Source of the DNA: Boswellia sacra
Lineage: Eukaryota > Streptophyta > Magnoliopsida > Sapindales > Burseraceae
Reading direction: 5' to 3'
Assembly (NCBI GenBank): GCA_013180625.2
Contig: SNVD02004835.1
Location: 147,518-211,517, forward strand
Length of the DNA stretch: 64,000 nt
The notes beneath the pieces are model-generated. The model saw nothing but the letters and a program-made list of their open reading frames with translations, was not told the DNA's origin and searched no databases. Shown here piece by piece: positions 1-12,129 of the stretch. The translations under genes and the position numbers were made by a program. The first letter of the stretch is position 1, and each line of letters opens with the position of its first letter.

Positions 1-1540
1 GTAATTAATTTTACATTTTTGGTAATGGTTGTTACGATAAACAGGGTATTCAAAACATGAAGATGGATGCAAATAGCCAAACCCAATAAATAAAAGATAG
101 TTGATTAGCGCTAAAATCATCAAAGAGATAAGTTATTGATTGTATTATTTAATTTTAAGATCTGCAACACAATCACATTTTACGAAAAGAAATAGAGATC
201 ATTAAAATATAATACCTAATTGAACCTATTATAATATTAAAATAAATATAAAATATATGAATGATACTAATATTATAAACTTACTTATCCAAACCTATTT
301 GACGCTATTAAGTGATTACTATGCTATCCATATTAATGTAATTAAAAATTTAAAATTCATTCATTACAAAAATCACGACACATCAGTTTATACAGATAAG
401 TTTGTAAGAATAGTATTACTCAAAATATATTTAATTTAATGGTGAGGATAATTGTAAATTGATTGAAAAGATAAAATTATAAGATTATTATTGTATCCTT
501 ACTAAATTTGGGACAGGTCTGATAAGGTTCAAAAAATAGGGGCCGGATACAAGTAATTTTTTTTAACTGACTTGAATTTGATATAAATATATTCTATCAA
601 TTTAATTAAAAAAGAGTGGAACAATGATTCCAATTTAATAATTCTAATTTCAAAATAGTTACACATAAACAACATTTTTTAAAAGTCGTATAGATACGAA
701 AGAGATATGAAGTCTGTGAGAAATAGAAAAAATTCATAATAATGATGATGATGATGATAACAGACATAGAATTTTTTGAAACTCACACTTAATATTTATC
801 ATTTAAAAAATGCTTTTCTTTGATTCTTGAATATGATAAAACAGATTGTTGTAACATTTTACTCATATCATATCAACACAAGACTATAGAAGATCCCTTA
901 GATTAGATTAATCAAACATGCAAAATTGAAAATTTAAAAATGAATAAACACAAATCTAACGTATCTAATACGGATCAAGGAACGATATATTATGATTATC
1001 ATATTGCAAGATAATAGTTATGGTAATCAACTTTGCAAAAGAGTTATTTATTTATTATTATTCTTTGTAAAATTTTGAATTCTTGGATGTTGGATCTGCG
1101 TTGATTAATCGATAACGACGTTGATACAGAAAGGGACATTGAGAGTAGATCTGCATTATTCTTGTGCTACAAGTTATTGATTAAATTAATTGTTCCAAAA
1201 AACTGCAGTAAGAGAATAATAATTAACTAGTAAAAGTCAAGGACAAATTAAATTATAACTAGATAACATTTTTAATTATGATGCTTTTTGAAATGTTTAT
1301 TCTATAATATTGTACCAAATACTGTATATGGTATTGTTCATACAAAAGGATTCGCATAGCCCCCATTCAGACTTGAGCTTTGACTTCACTAATCAGTTTA
1401 ATTTAATTTTGTTGAAAAAAGGCTCCCATATATGTATGCACGATCACATATGTTAATATTTATATAACAATCAAGAAGGACGTGTCCAACAGGAAATACT
1501 TTTTATAAACAAGCAGCGGTGCAGAGTTCCTTATTAAACT
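1..1540. other. AT-rich intergenic DNA, no gene seen
   Basis: No frame here shows a recognisable protein. The only open stretch (257-439, 60 codons) has AT-driven composition and no motif. A GAT trinucleotide run lies near 739-760. I see no transposon termini. The paralogous block shared with the right half of the window begins at about 1541. Confidence 0.6.
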
Positions 1541-2225
1541 AACGTAAGATCTCTCCGTCTTTTTCTTTTCTTTTCTTTCTTTTTCTTTTTTTTTTCAATA
1601 TAGATATATATTTGAAGTTTCAAGCATATATAAGAATCTTTATTAGGTGACGTTTTCTTTTCATGTGGGTTTCATACACAGAAAGTACCTTCTTAGAATG
1701 GAAACCTAATTACATTTTTTTTTCTTAAGAAAAATATTATTATTATTATTATTATTTGGAAATTTTAGATCTTTTAACATATAAACTAATGTTGGTATAA
1801 GAAAATTGATACAAATTTTTAAATACTATTTCTTCAATTTAATTCGGTACTCAAGTTTTATTCTAATATCAAACCATCCTATGTGCGTACGATTATATTT
1901 AGTTAAATGAAGATTGAAAATTTATGTTAAATAAGTATTTAAATTATAAAATACCGACGTGTCCTTGTTCAAAATAAATAAACATACTCTTGAGGCAGAC
2001 AAACCGTATTTCAAAGGAAACATCACTCCTTTGACTAAAGTTAAAAACTGACAAAAGCGCTGCAAAATTTCTTTTGCTACCACTTGTTCCATTTGACGCC
2101 ATACGTTTGTGACACTTGCAATGGTGCGTTGCTTATCTTTTCTACACCTATTAAATGCCTATCCAAAATGAAAGGACTCAGTTATTCATCTCTCTCAATT
2201 TTGATTAGCCAGAGCGAAAGAAAAG
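1541..2225 (+). promoter_or_regulatory. 5' flank and putative promoter of the first UGT74-like gene
   Basis: This flank aligns by eye with 32870-34140 upstream of the second UGT copy, except for about 700 bp present only there. The last 120 bp before the ATG are the most similar. Both copies share a run beginning gacacttgcaat, then a TATA-like box (about 2148-2160, ctattaaatgcc; second copy about 34060-34067, cataaaac), then a CT-rich leader and the same sequence (agccagagcgaaagaaaa) just before the start codon. Conservation supports promoter and leader, but no transcription start can be seen. Confidence 0.45.
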
Positions 2226-3790
2226 ATGGAAGACAAGATGTATAGAGGTCATGTTCTTGTAATACCTTACCCAAGCCAAGGTCACATAAACCCCACTCAT
2301 CAATTTTCCAAACGCTTGGCCTCTAAAGGTCTCAAAGCTACCTTTGCCATAACCAACTTCGTCTCCAAGACCATGACGTCTAAATCCTCTAGCTCACTGC
2401 AATTCGAAACCATATCAGATGGCTTTGATGAAGGTGGGTTTGCTAAAGCTGAGAGTATCCAAGATTATCTCCAAAAGATGGAAGCTGCTGGCTCGAAAAC
2501 CCTAGCTGAGCTCATCATAAAATACAGAAACTCCTCAACCCCTATCGATTGCATAGTTTATGATCCTTTCTTGCCTTGGGCACTTGAGGTTGCTAAGCAG
2601 TTTGGCCTTCTTGGAGCTGCCTTTTTCACTCAAACGTGCGCAGTTAACTACATATACTATCTTGTTTACAATGGGTTGTTGAAGCTTCCAATTTCTTCAA
2701 CACCAATATCCATTCCTGGATTGCCGTTGCTTGATCCTCCAGATATGCCTTCGTTCATTTATGTAGCAGGGCAGTATCCAGCTTACTTTGAGATGGTGTT
2801 GAATCAGTTCTCAAACACAGATAAAGCCGATTTTATTCTTGTCAATACCTTCTACAAGTTAGAAAGTGAGGTGGGTTTCTTTGTATGCATACATATACGT
2901 ATACGTATACGTATACGCATATCTACATGCATACACATATGCTTATATGTGCATACATGTGAACCTGCATACGTATATACCTTTTACTTCTTGTTTATGT
3001 GATCAATTCAACCTTCACCTAATTGACCTTAACATTGTGTTTGACTTGGTCATAGATGGTGGATTCAATGAATAAAGTTTGTCCGTTGCTGACAATCGGT
3101 CCCACGATTCCATCTGCCTACTTAGACAACCGTATCCAAAATGACAAAGATTATGACCTCAATCTCTTCACGTTGGACAAATCCGTCTGCATCGATTGGC
3201 TTAATGCCAAGCAGAAGGGATCTGTCGTTTATGTATCATTTGGCAGCATGGCTAATTTAAGCATCAGACAAATGGAGGAACTTGCGTGGGGATTGAAGCA
3301 AACAAATTTTTATTTCTTGTGGGTGCTGAGGGATTCCGAAGATACAAAGCTCCCAAAAGGATTTGTTGATGAGATAGGCGATAAGGGCTTGACAGTGAAA
3401 TGGAGCCCTCAATTAGAAGTGCTATCAAACAAAGCTCTGGGCTGTTTCTTCTCCCATGCTGGGTGGAATTCAACTATTGAGGCATTGAGCATGGCGGTGC
3501 CAATGGTGGTAATGCCACAATGGACCGACCAACCGACGGATGCTAAGTTTGTGCAGGATGTATGGAAGGTTGGTGTTAGAGTTAAAGTTGATGAGAATGG
3601 GATTGTGTCAAGAGAGGAGATTGAGAATTGCATAAGGGAAGTAATGGAGGGTGAGAGAGCAAGCGAAATGAGGAGAAATGCTAAGAAATGGAGGGAGTTG
3701 GCTATGGAGGCTGTGAGTGATGGTGGCACTTCCGACAAAAACATCGATGAATTTGTTTTCAAGTTAGTAAAGCACTCAGTATTGTCCTAA
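2226..3790 (+). CDS. UDP-glycosyltransferase, UGT74-like, two exons (2226-2870 and 3056-3790)
   Basis: Family-1 glucosyltransferase of 459 residues (215 from exon 1, 244 from exon 2), the usual length for the family. Such enzymes move glucose from UDP-glucose to small acceptors (carboxylates, hydroxyls, thiohydroximates) in the cytosol. The acceptor here cannot be predicted. Exon 1 carries the N-terminal QGHINP motif with presumed catalytic His20 and its partner Asp113 in VYDPFLPWA. Exon 2 carries the TIGPTIPSAYLD stretch typical of UGT74 enzymes and a 44-residue PSPG box at residues 331-374, starting WSPQ and ending in Gln, as expected for UDP-glucose. The box reads SHAGWNS where most plant UGTs have HCGWNS. 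The splice sites are GAG|gtgggt and catag|ATG, phase 0. The start is the first ATG and is conserved in the paralogue. An AATAAA lies at 3908. Only this copy is intact. Confidence 0.93.
2871..3055 (+). other. UGT intron with alternating pyrimidine-purine microsatellite
   Basis: A 185-bp phase-0 intron in the middle of the UGT gene, with GT and AG ends. It contains a TACG repeat (about 2889-2920) and further ATAC/ATGC alternation. The homologous intron at 34785-34961 has a CA run followed by a TA run at the same place, so this tract diverged quickly after duplication. Confidence 0.85.
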
Positions 3791-4651
3791 CCCAGATGTT
3801 TTGCTTCAATATTTCTTCCTCGTTCTGCAATTTAGGAAAATTTACCACAGTCTATGTATGTTGATTAATAGTACTGCTCAAGCATGGTTACCGTGTCATT
3901 GTTGATTAATAAATTCTCTTAAATTGAAGAATTTCATGGCTGCCTTTATAACCTTTTCTAATATTTGTGAGCCGTCTTAAAGATGTGGAGTGCCCCGCAT
4001 ATGGCGAAGAATCAATGTTAATTAATTAACCAATGGGTATCGATTGACAACTTGCAACCGTTAATGGATCATGCGCCAATACCACATCGCTTCAAAATAA
4101 CATTTCAAAAGCGAAAAATAACTGAAGAAGCGTGTCACTCTTGATTAAGAAATTCGCTTAAAATTGAAGAATTTCACGTGTTGTTTTTAAAACGTTTTGT
4201 AATTTTTGTGAGCCGTCATTAAGACGCGGAATGCCCCGCATATCTTGGATATGCAATAGTAATTATGTAAACGGGATTTTTTTATACCTCTTATCGAAAG
4301 ACTAAAATGTTCTCACTATCTTAATCAGTGCTTCATAAAATGCATATTGTGCCAAATCCAAGTCTCTACGTTGGAAGCATGAAAGCTTGTGGAAGAAATA
4401 ACTGACTGGAAAGTTCTTTGAAAGTTATGAATGAGTCTACCTAATATTGACTGGCACTTAATTGCCAATCAGGTAACAATCATTCAATTCCATAAGCTAA
4501 AAAAAAATAAAAAAATTACGAACTCATATCAATCCTCCATGTGGCAGACTCTACACACCTCGAAATTAGGATTTTAAGACATCAAGAAATATTCTAAAAG
4601 CTCAGTTAACTCATTGAGATCATGCCACTCTACACAAGGGGTGGTTGAGAT
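3791..4651. repeat. UGT 3' flank with a local direct duplication (3893-4010 and 4132-4245)
   Basis: No gene. Sequence from about 3893 (gtgtcattgttgattaa) to the phrase gtggagtgccccgcatat recurs from about 4132 with scattered changes, an offset of about 239 bp. The intervening part (4017-4125, including gcaaccgttaatggatcat) recurs in diverged form at 8690-8800, beyond the hAT insertion. The first part is also present after the second UGT gene (35790-35850). Confidence 0.6.
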
Positions 4652-7600
4652 CATAGACGAAGCCAGGATTTTTACCAAGGAGGGACAAATCCAAACAACA
4701 ATAAAATTTAAAATGACAATAAAACAATAAAGAAAAATAGTGATATCCATTCATACATTTTTCAATTTTACAATTGTTCTCGACGTGATTTCATATTTTG
4801 AAAGCGTTGAATGATAACTTCATTATCAATAGCATCAAATACATCCTTCTCTATATATACAATTAAGTTATCATTCAGCCATTGATATCCCATTCGATTT
4901 CGAAGATGGTTCTTGACAAAATTCATTGCTGAAAAGGCCCTCTCAACACTGGCTGTAGCAACTGGAAGAATTAATGCTAATGTCACTAACTTCCAAACTA
5001 ATGGATACACAATATCTTTTCTATACTCAACCATTCTCTTTGCAGGATCCCCAATTCCTTTCAATGCTGAAAATTCAATGCTAGAGCGCATATCCATAAT
5101 GTAAACATCAAGTTGAACATCAAGTGCCATGAGCTCCATTTCAGAAAAATCATTAGGATAGAATTCAGCAAGTCGCATCAATTTTTGTTTATCAAAAGCA
5201 CCAAACGAGTCATATGGACATAAACATGCTATACACAAAAGCAACTTAGTATTTGCCTCATTGAAGCGATTGTTTAGCTCTTGAAGTTGCGTATCCAAAA
5301 TAGTGTAAAACAAATCAATCCGATAATGATGCATATTTGTGATTTCTGGGGCATTACGCATAGACCGCCCTTCAATTATAAACCTATCATCCATGTTAGG
5401 GACATCAATGTCATGCTTAACACAAAAAGAATATACTTTACCTAATAAACTATCCAATCCTTTCTCCCTCATCATTTGCAATCCATCTTTACATACACTA
5501 ACCAATTTCATAGCATTCACAATATCTTGATCTTTTCTTTGAAGAGCTTGAGACAATTCATTTGCAAGGCCAAGTATATCTTTCATCAAAAAGAGAGTAA
5601 ACACAAAATTAAATGATTGCATCATCTTTGAAATATGTTTGGCATGAAATCTTTGTTCAGAGCATCCATCCCGTGTAATTATCTTAAGAACATCAATTAT
5701 GGATGAAAACATGATAGTAATGCTTATCAACGTACCATAATGTGATCCCCAACGTGTATCACCAGCATGTTTCAAATTAGTCTCTTGATTGAGACCTTGT
5801 CCACCTGAAAGTTCACCATTATTGATAGCTTCAATAACTTTAAGAGCTTGTTTCTCTCGAAGGATATCACTACGCTTAGATGAAGCTCCAACAATATTAA
5901 CAATGATTGCAATTATATTAAAAATATCATTAACATCTTCACGTTTCTTTACAGCTGCTACAAGAGCCAATTGGAGTTGATGAGCAAAACAATGAACATA
6001 GTAACCACAATTATTCTCATTCAAAATGAGTGTTTTAAGCCCATTGAATTCACCTTGCACATTACTAGCTCCATCATAGCCTTGGCCACGCAACCTAGAT
6101 ATGCTCAATCCATACTTACAAAATAGATTATCAAGTGTTGCCTTAAGTGAGAGAGCTGTGGTACTAGTAACATTTTCAATTCCTATTAGGCGCTCTACAA
6201 CAAGACCATTTTTGTTCACATAATGCAAAACAACAGCCATTTGCACTTTAACAGATATATCACGAGATTCATCAATCATAATGGAAATAATGAGTCACCC
6301 AAATATCTAATTATAACAATGCGAGTTTCAAGGGAAGCAGCACTTGCAATGTTTTTTTTGAATATCAGGTGATGTCAATTTAAGATTCTCAAGAGCATTC
6401 TCGAAAGTAACAGCTTTAACATCTTCATTATGCTTAGCAAGAAATTGCAAAAGCTCAAGGAAGTTTCCTTGGTCACTTGAACCATCAGATTCATCATTAC
6501 CACGAAATGCAAACCCTTGTCATAAAAGAAAACGAACACAATCAACCATGGCAGTCATCGAGTTCGATACTCAATTTTAGCTTGATCAGAATATCGAGTG
6601 AAGCAAGTTTCAATATGTTGACTTTGCTTCATTAGTAATTCACACATTGTTCGAGCATAGTTATGAGCACTATTAACACCTCCTTCACGGATTTTAAATT
6701 TTTCTTTCTTCTTCCAATTTGAAAACCCTTGACCAACGAAATAATCACCACCTCCTTGATCTCCAATTTCAGGCTTAAAAAGATAGTAATAAAGACAAAA
6801 TGCAACATCTTTTGCTATGCTATATTCTAACCATGTAAACTCATCAAACCGAGAAACAACAAATCGCCGTGAGATTTGCCCATATTTTGTAGAAGGAAAA
6901 CTATAGCCTCTAGGTTGGCAAGGTTTTCTTTGTAAGTATGCTCTCCGGACTTGATCCCTAATATTAGGATCATAATCTAAAGTTCGAGGTCATAGTCCAG
7001 GATCCATTGGAAGATCTCTCAAATCAACTTCTATATTTTTACTAGAACCACCACTATGTCTCTCTTGATGGGGTGGGAGTGCTACCTTTTTCTGTAAATA
7101 TTTCTCCAAACTGTTTCAAAACAAAAAATTTGTCATTACTTGTGTGAACGAAAGTGCAAAAGAACCAAATAATAAGAATAATAATAATAATAATTTATTT
7201 CAATATTAATAATAGGCAGTTTTAAAAGTACAAATACTAAATAAATAGATATTGAAATTTTAAAATTGTTAAAAAAACATGTTACGATTAGAAAAAAATT
7301 ATTTTTATATATAGAACTCAAACAAATATGATCAAAAATTAAGAATTATAATTTTTAAAATAATTGACCAAAAAGTCTATCAAAATCAAATGTAGGACAA
7401 CACGAAAATCAACTATTCACCGGCATAATCATCTAGACTAAAACTTTTTGATTGGAGGTAGGTTCCAGTTATTAGCTTTTGAGAAATCAGCTATCGCCAG
7501 AAACCCATTCCTAATCCACTCTAACTGCCAACAAAATCTATAATTTGGTTTATACAAATTTTCAAAGAGGGATTTCTTTTTTGTTTTGTTTAATTGTTTT

Positions 7601-8247
7601 ATTATTATAAATATCCACAATCTCACAATAATTAAATCTAATTAACATTTGTTTAAATTAGAGGTTTTTGGTTTCTATTTGATCATAATACAGCGTAACT
7701 ATATAATTTTTTAATATATTATATAGAATTAAAATATTTATATAAAAAATTGTAATATAAAAATAAAGTCCTACAATCATGATTCATGGCCAGCAGCTAC
7801 CCTTGCGAATTTAAGGAAAAAGAAATTGCAGCAAATTACTTGAAGAGTAAAAGCAAATAAGAAAACTGAAAAAGTGCAAAGTAATAAATAAAAGACAAGA
7901 GAAGAAGAATTTTATCTGAATATACACTACCTTCCAATAAATAGATGGACCACCACAAGATGAACAGGCATTGATTGGTGAATTGTCGCCAATGAAGTGA
8001 AGAAGAAGGAGAAGAAGAAGAAACGGAGTTACGGGACCACAAAACCAAAAAAAAGTAAAGTGTTTTTTAGGATTTGGTAAAGTGGACGGGCAAGACTTAA
8101 GAGGGAAGAAACCAATAAAAAATTATAATACAAATTTGTAATTTTAGACAATATAAGGGGCAAAATAGATAATGCATCCTTTTAAAAAAATTTCCAAATC
8201 CAGAAGGGGCAATTGCCCCTCCTTGTCTCTTCCTGCCTCCGTCCCTG
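4652..8247 (-). mobile_element. hAT superfamily DNA transposon, degenerate but with both termini
   Basis: The left end (4652, catagacgaagccagga) and the reverse complement of the right end (8247, cagggacggaggcagga) are imperfect terminal inverted repeats. Both are followed by an aaggaggg(g/a)caa motif. The flanking 8-mers gttgagat (4644-4651) and gctgacat (8248-8255) match at 6 of 8 positions, fitting the 8-bp target duplication of hAT elements. A minus-strand transposase occupies 4768-7070. The stretch 7130-8100 is AT-rich with no convincing coding. The ends are typical of plant hAT elements encoding TTF-type zinc-finger transposases. Confidence 0.8.
4768..7070 (-). pseudogene. hAT transposase with TTF-type zinc-finger region, broken
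   Basis: The longest open part (4768-6279, 503 residues from its first Met) contains the catalytic-core phrase MIDESRDISVK, the conserved RGQGYDGASN and CFAHQLQLAL stretches, DTRWGSHYGT, and a C-terminal hAT dimerisation motif (SVERAFSAMNFVKNHLRNRM). The upstream N-terminal part is recognisable at about 6560-7070 as the TTF-type region (KYGQISRRFVV, DEFTWLEYS) but is separated by stops and at least one frameshift near 6285. The transposase would cut and paste hAT termini. The core ORF is long, so a truncated product is possible, but the element is not autonomous as it stands. Confidence 0.85.
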
Positions 8248-9380
8248 GCTGACATTTAGGTTGAATGTGTGATCTCCTATGTAAGGAAAAAGATACATGA
8301 ATGTCTAACAGCTGCTATCAGCTGATGGGTTTTGCCATCCACAATGGAAGTTATTTGAGCTAGTTGGAGAAGAACATTCATCACCAGTCACTCTCACCAA
8401 TAAGAGAGTTGTCTCACCATCACCCTGCAACATTGGAAGCTGGTCTCCCTTAATTCACTCATATGTTAACATCAAAAGAGTTAGTTAGGATCAGTTTACC
8501 ACTATTTTCAGTTACATCTAGTCATTAAGCCTCAGCCACTCCTAACTAGAACTCTTCAGTCATCATTTGCATGCTAGATCAACTATTTCCTTGAACACTT
8601 GATACAAAAGTTCTAAGGTATATTTCTGTCATTAACTATTTTATTTTTGATACATGTAAAGAAATAGTATTAGTCCAGCATTTTTTGGCATCAACAAATT
8701 AATTGATCATTGGGTGTCGACTGATAACATATGCAACCATTAATGGATCATTCTCCAATGCCACAACGCTTCATATTAACATTTCATAAGCGAAAAAGCA
8801 GTTAAGAATTAATTTTTCAAATTTCTATGCAAACATTTAGAGTATTAACTTTGTCACTTTCTTAAAAGTCTAAATTAGTAGATGTCATTTCAACGGTAAT
8901 TATATTCTTCAACATGCCTCCTTAAATAAAATATCATGTCACATCATATGCTAGGGCTTTGCCTATTCTTACACTTTTACGCATAGGTCAAATGACTTTA
9001 ATATTATGTTAAAATTTATATTTATCACTTTTCTTTTCTTTTTCTTTTTTAATATTTAGCTAATAGTTGTAGGTAATGACTCAACATTAGGTTTATCTTT
9101 CAATATACCCCCTCTTATACAAAGGCCTTACGTGTTCTTATATGTGGAATCCTCACAAATCCCATTTTGGATCTTATAGAGTGAAACAATTTATTTTCTT
9201 GTAATTAGCATAATGTGGATTTGAATCTTAAAATCAATTATGGGTATTAAATCTCACCGATGATATTTGCTTTATAGCTCTATTGATCCCTTTTAATTAA
9301 ATGAATCATTATTTGCAGATATTTAAATACATTAATGAAGACATTTATTTACTTACGTTAATAAGAGTAATTATGTATCC
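8248..9380. repeat. Noncoding paralogous flank, left half of the copia target region
   Basis: No gene. About 8940-9380 aligns with 37150-37450, and the match resumes after the copia element at 19179-19330 against 37450-37625 (shared attcttcttcgtcataagt). Removing the hAT and copia insertions puts this stretch about 1.5 kb after the first UGT, the same distance as its partner from the second UGT. It is therefore part of the segmental duplication. The phrase about cctcacaaatcccattt also recurs in diverged form near 24450. Confidence 0.6.
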
Positions 9381-9385
9381 CATAT

Positions 9386-10308
9386 TGTTAGTATCAATAT
9401 GACACGTGGCAACTTTCATGCATATGACTAAAATTTTTTTTTGTCAACTTGTGATAAAAACATGTGTGACATTCTTTTTCTTAATACATTATGAGATATT
9501 TATTTTAGGAAAATATTTGATTAAATGATTATTGGAAAGCTTTTTGAGTTAGGAATACTTTTGATATTTATCCTAATTAGTTTAGTATTTTAGTTGATTA
9601 CAATTACGTATTTGGATTAGGATATTGCGACATGCTTTCCTATAGTTTATCTAGTCATCCTATTTTAGTTTTGCATGGATTTGATAATAATTAGAATTGT
9701 TGATTACATGAGTTATATATATATATATATCTATTCACGTAGGCTATATAAAGTGAAGCACTCAAGGCTTAACAGTAGAGCAAGAGAGGTGGTGTATATG
9801 CAGAAACGTGAAGTGCACTTGAGTGTCTTTGTTTTTCATGATCTTCATTGTAAAATCTTTATGATTGAGTGAGTTTAGACTGTGCATGACTCATATGCAT
9901 TGAGTATGTGCATAGATCTGATTGTTGAGAGCTATTGAGTCGTGTAAGCTTAAGAGAGTTGAGTGATTACATGATTCCGTAATAGTTATGTTGGTTATAT
10001 CTGACAAAACCGTTGTAGTTAAGTCCCACATGTCTATGAAGTGTAATATCACAAGAGTGTGCAAAGGACTTTGGTTGTGATCGAGGATGATCAAGTTTAC
10101 ATAGATTAGGTTAATGAGTGAGCAGGTGGCTACAACTGTAACGAGTCCTAACTCGAGTGTACACATATATAGCGTAGTGGATTGCAACTCTTATTGACCA
10201 TGGATGTAGGCTGATTGATATCCGAACCACGTAAAATTTTTTGTTTCATTATTCTTAATTGTTTTAGTTACGTCTATGATAACCATCCATTCATTGCAGA
10301 AACTAACG
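9386..10308 (+). repeat. 5' LTR of the Sirevirus-like element
   Basis: 923 bp, TGTTAG to CTAACG; the last base differs from the expected A. It contains an AT dinucleotide run (9715-9730) and a TATA box (TATATAAAG, 9745-9753) that could serve as the element promoter. It pairs with 18273-19173. Confidence 0.9.
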
Positions 10309-10324
10309 ATTGATATCAGAGTAG
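10309..10324 (+). other. Primer-binding site of the Sirevirus-like element
   Basis: The sequence ttgatatcagagt directly after the 5' LTR resembles the initiator-Met tRNA complement used by copia elements (compare TGGTATCAGAGC at 26428 in this window), with mutations. Confidence 0.65.
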
Positions 10325-10417
10325 GTTCACTGACATACAAAAGTAGAGATCAATTTTTTTTTTTTTTTTGCAGGTATGGAAGGACTATGGAATGGAAATT
10401 CAGTCACTTAACCAGCA

Positions 10418-12080
10418 TTGCTCGAGGATGGATATTATGCCTATTGGAATGTTAAAATGAAGATCTTTTTGAAGTCCCTTGATGATAGAGTTTGCACTAG
10501 CATTGTTCATAAATGGATACCGCCAATGAAGACCAATGAGTCTGGTCAACGAGTTGAGAAACCAGAAAACAAATGGATAGAAGCTAAATATAAACTGTCA
10601 AGCTAGAATTATAAGGGAATCAATGCTAGTTTTAGCATTGTCAATATTCAACAATTTGGATTGATCTCAAAGTGCACCACCATAAAAGAAGCATAGGATA
10701 TTCTTGAGGGAAAGCATGAAGGTACAAAGAAGATAAAAGATTCTAAATTACTTACATTGACTTCGAAGTTTGAAAATCTTACTATGCAAGAAGATAAGTC
10801 CATAAGTGATTTTCATGCTAGGCTTTGTGAAATAACTAATACTGCTTACATGCTTGGTGATGAATATTTTGAGGCTAAAATTGTAGGAAAGATCTTTAGA
10901 TCTTTACCAAGTAAATTTCAACCTAAAGTTACAGTTCTTGAAGAAAGCAATAATATGAAAACTATAAGGGTTGATGAACTACTTTGTTCTCTTCAAGCGA
11001 ATGAGATAGGGCTAAAATCAAGAAAGAAGGAAAAGAGCATAGCTTTCTTTGTTGCTTTAGAAAAGAAAGAAAGTAGAGATTTGGCTGATGAGCATATTGC
11101 GTTTTTGATAAATATATGAAGAAGAATTGGAAGAAGAAAAATCCTAAGAAAATTCAAAAAGGAAAGAGCTTTGACACAAGAAAATTTCTCAAAGAACTAG
11201 CCAAGCAGATTCAAGAGAAATCTACCAAAAAGGGCCAAGTACAATGCTTCAAATGTAAGGGATTTGGACATATATAATCTGAGTTTCCTAATTACAAGAG
11301 AAGGATGGATAGAAGCTTGTGTGCAACCTAGAGTGATAATACAGGAATAGAATCTGATAAAGAAGAACATTTTGGTAACTTTGTTGCAATTGCTGAAAAT
11401 GTGTCTGATAAAATCAAATCAGTTGTGTTTGACATAACTGAACAAAATAGATCAAACTGTGATGAATCAAATGCAGAGGAGGAATAAGATTATCATGTGA
11501 AACTTCAACTTGCTTATAATGCACTTTATAAAACATGGAAAAAAAATAAAAAGCGCAAATTAATAATCTGTAGAAAGAGAAAGAAGTTCTCAGATGCGAG
11601 AAGACATATGCAAAAGAATGCATGAGTAAGCTGTAGACAGTTGTGAAACAAAAAACTGAAGAGATTGAGAAACTCTTATTTGAACTTGTAGAGGCCCATA
11701 AGTGTATTGATGAACTTATAATCGATTCAGCTCAACTAGATCAAGTCTTCAGTCTTGGGAGAAAAAGCACAAATAAGCATGGCTTGGGATTTGATGAAGG
11801 TGATATTGCTTCAACTTCCAAAACAATTTTTGTTAAAGCCTTAACTAACATTTCAGGTTCAAGTTCAAATGCTAACTCTCAAAACTCAAAAGGTAAAGAT
11901 GTCTTTGTCTCACCCATGAGTTCTTTTAAGTCAAGCCTAGAAAAGCTAACCAAATTTGTTCCTACTTGTTATTTCTACAGTGTACAAGGCCATATCAGAC
12001 TTAGGTGTTATAAGTCTTCAAAATTATTGCATAATAAATCTATACAGTTAAGACAGTTACCTAAGACTGGACTAGTGTAG
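10418..12080 (+). pseudogene. gag of the Sirevirus-like element, interrupted
   Basis: Pieces in several frames. At 10418-10606 is the gag N-terminus (YYAYWNVKMKIFLKSLD). At 10757-11119 is the capsid-like UBN2-type region (MTSKFENLTMQEDKSISDF and LRSLPSK-like). A zinc knuckle at about 11240-11275 reads CFKCKGFGHI and then stops. A coiled-coil-like segment at 11643-11800 runs into SLGRKSTNKHGLGFDEGD, a phrase characteristic of the long gag of Sireviruses. A further CX2C-type stretch follows near 11975-12015. Gag would form the virus-like particle; here it cannot be translated as one protein. Confidence 0.8.
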
Positions 12081-12129
12081 GTTAAGAAATAGGTAACTAA
12101 GTGTAATGTTGCATTTACTGCTTTAAAAT

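Noticed and set aside
2866..3075. Intron-spanning open frames at the UGT intron as alternative C-termini
   Set aside because: The intron is flanked by conserved GT and AG sites at the same place in both UGT copies, and the open frame depends on the microsatellite length.
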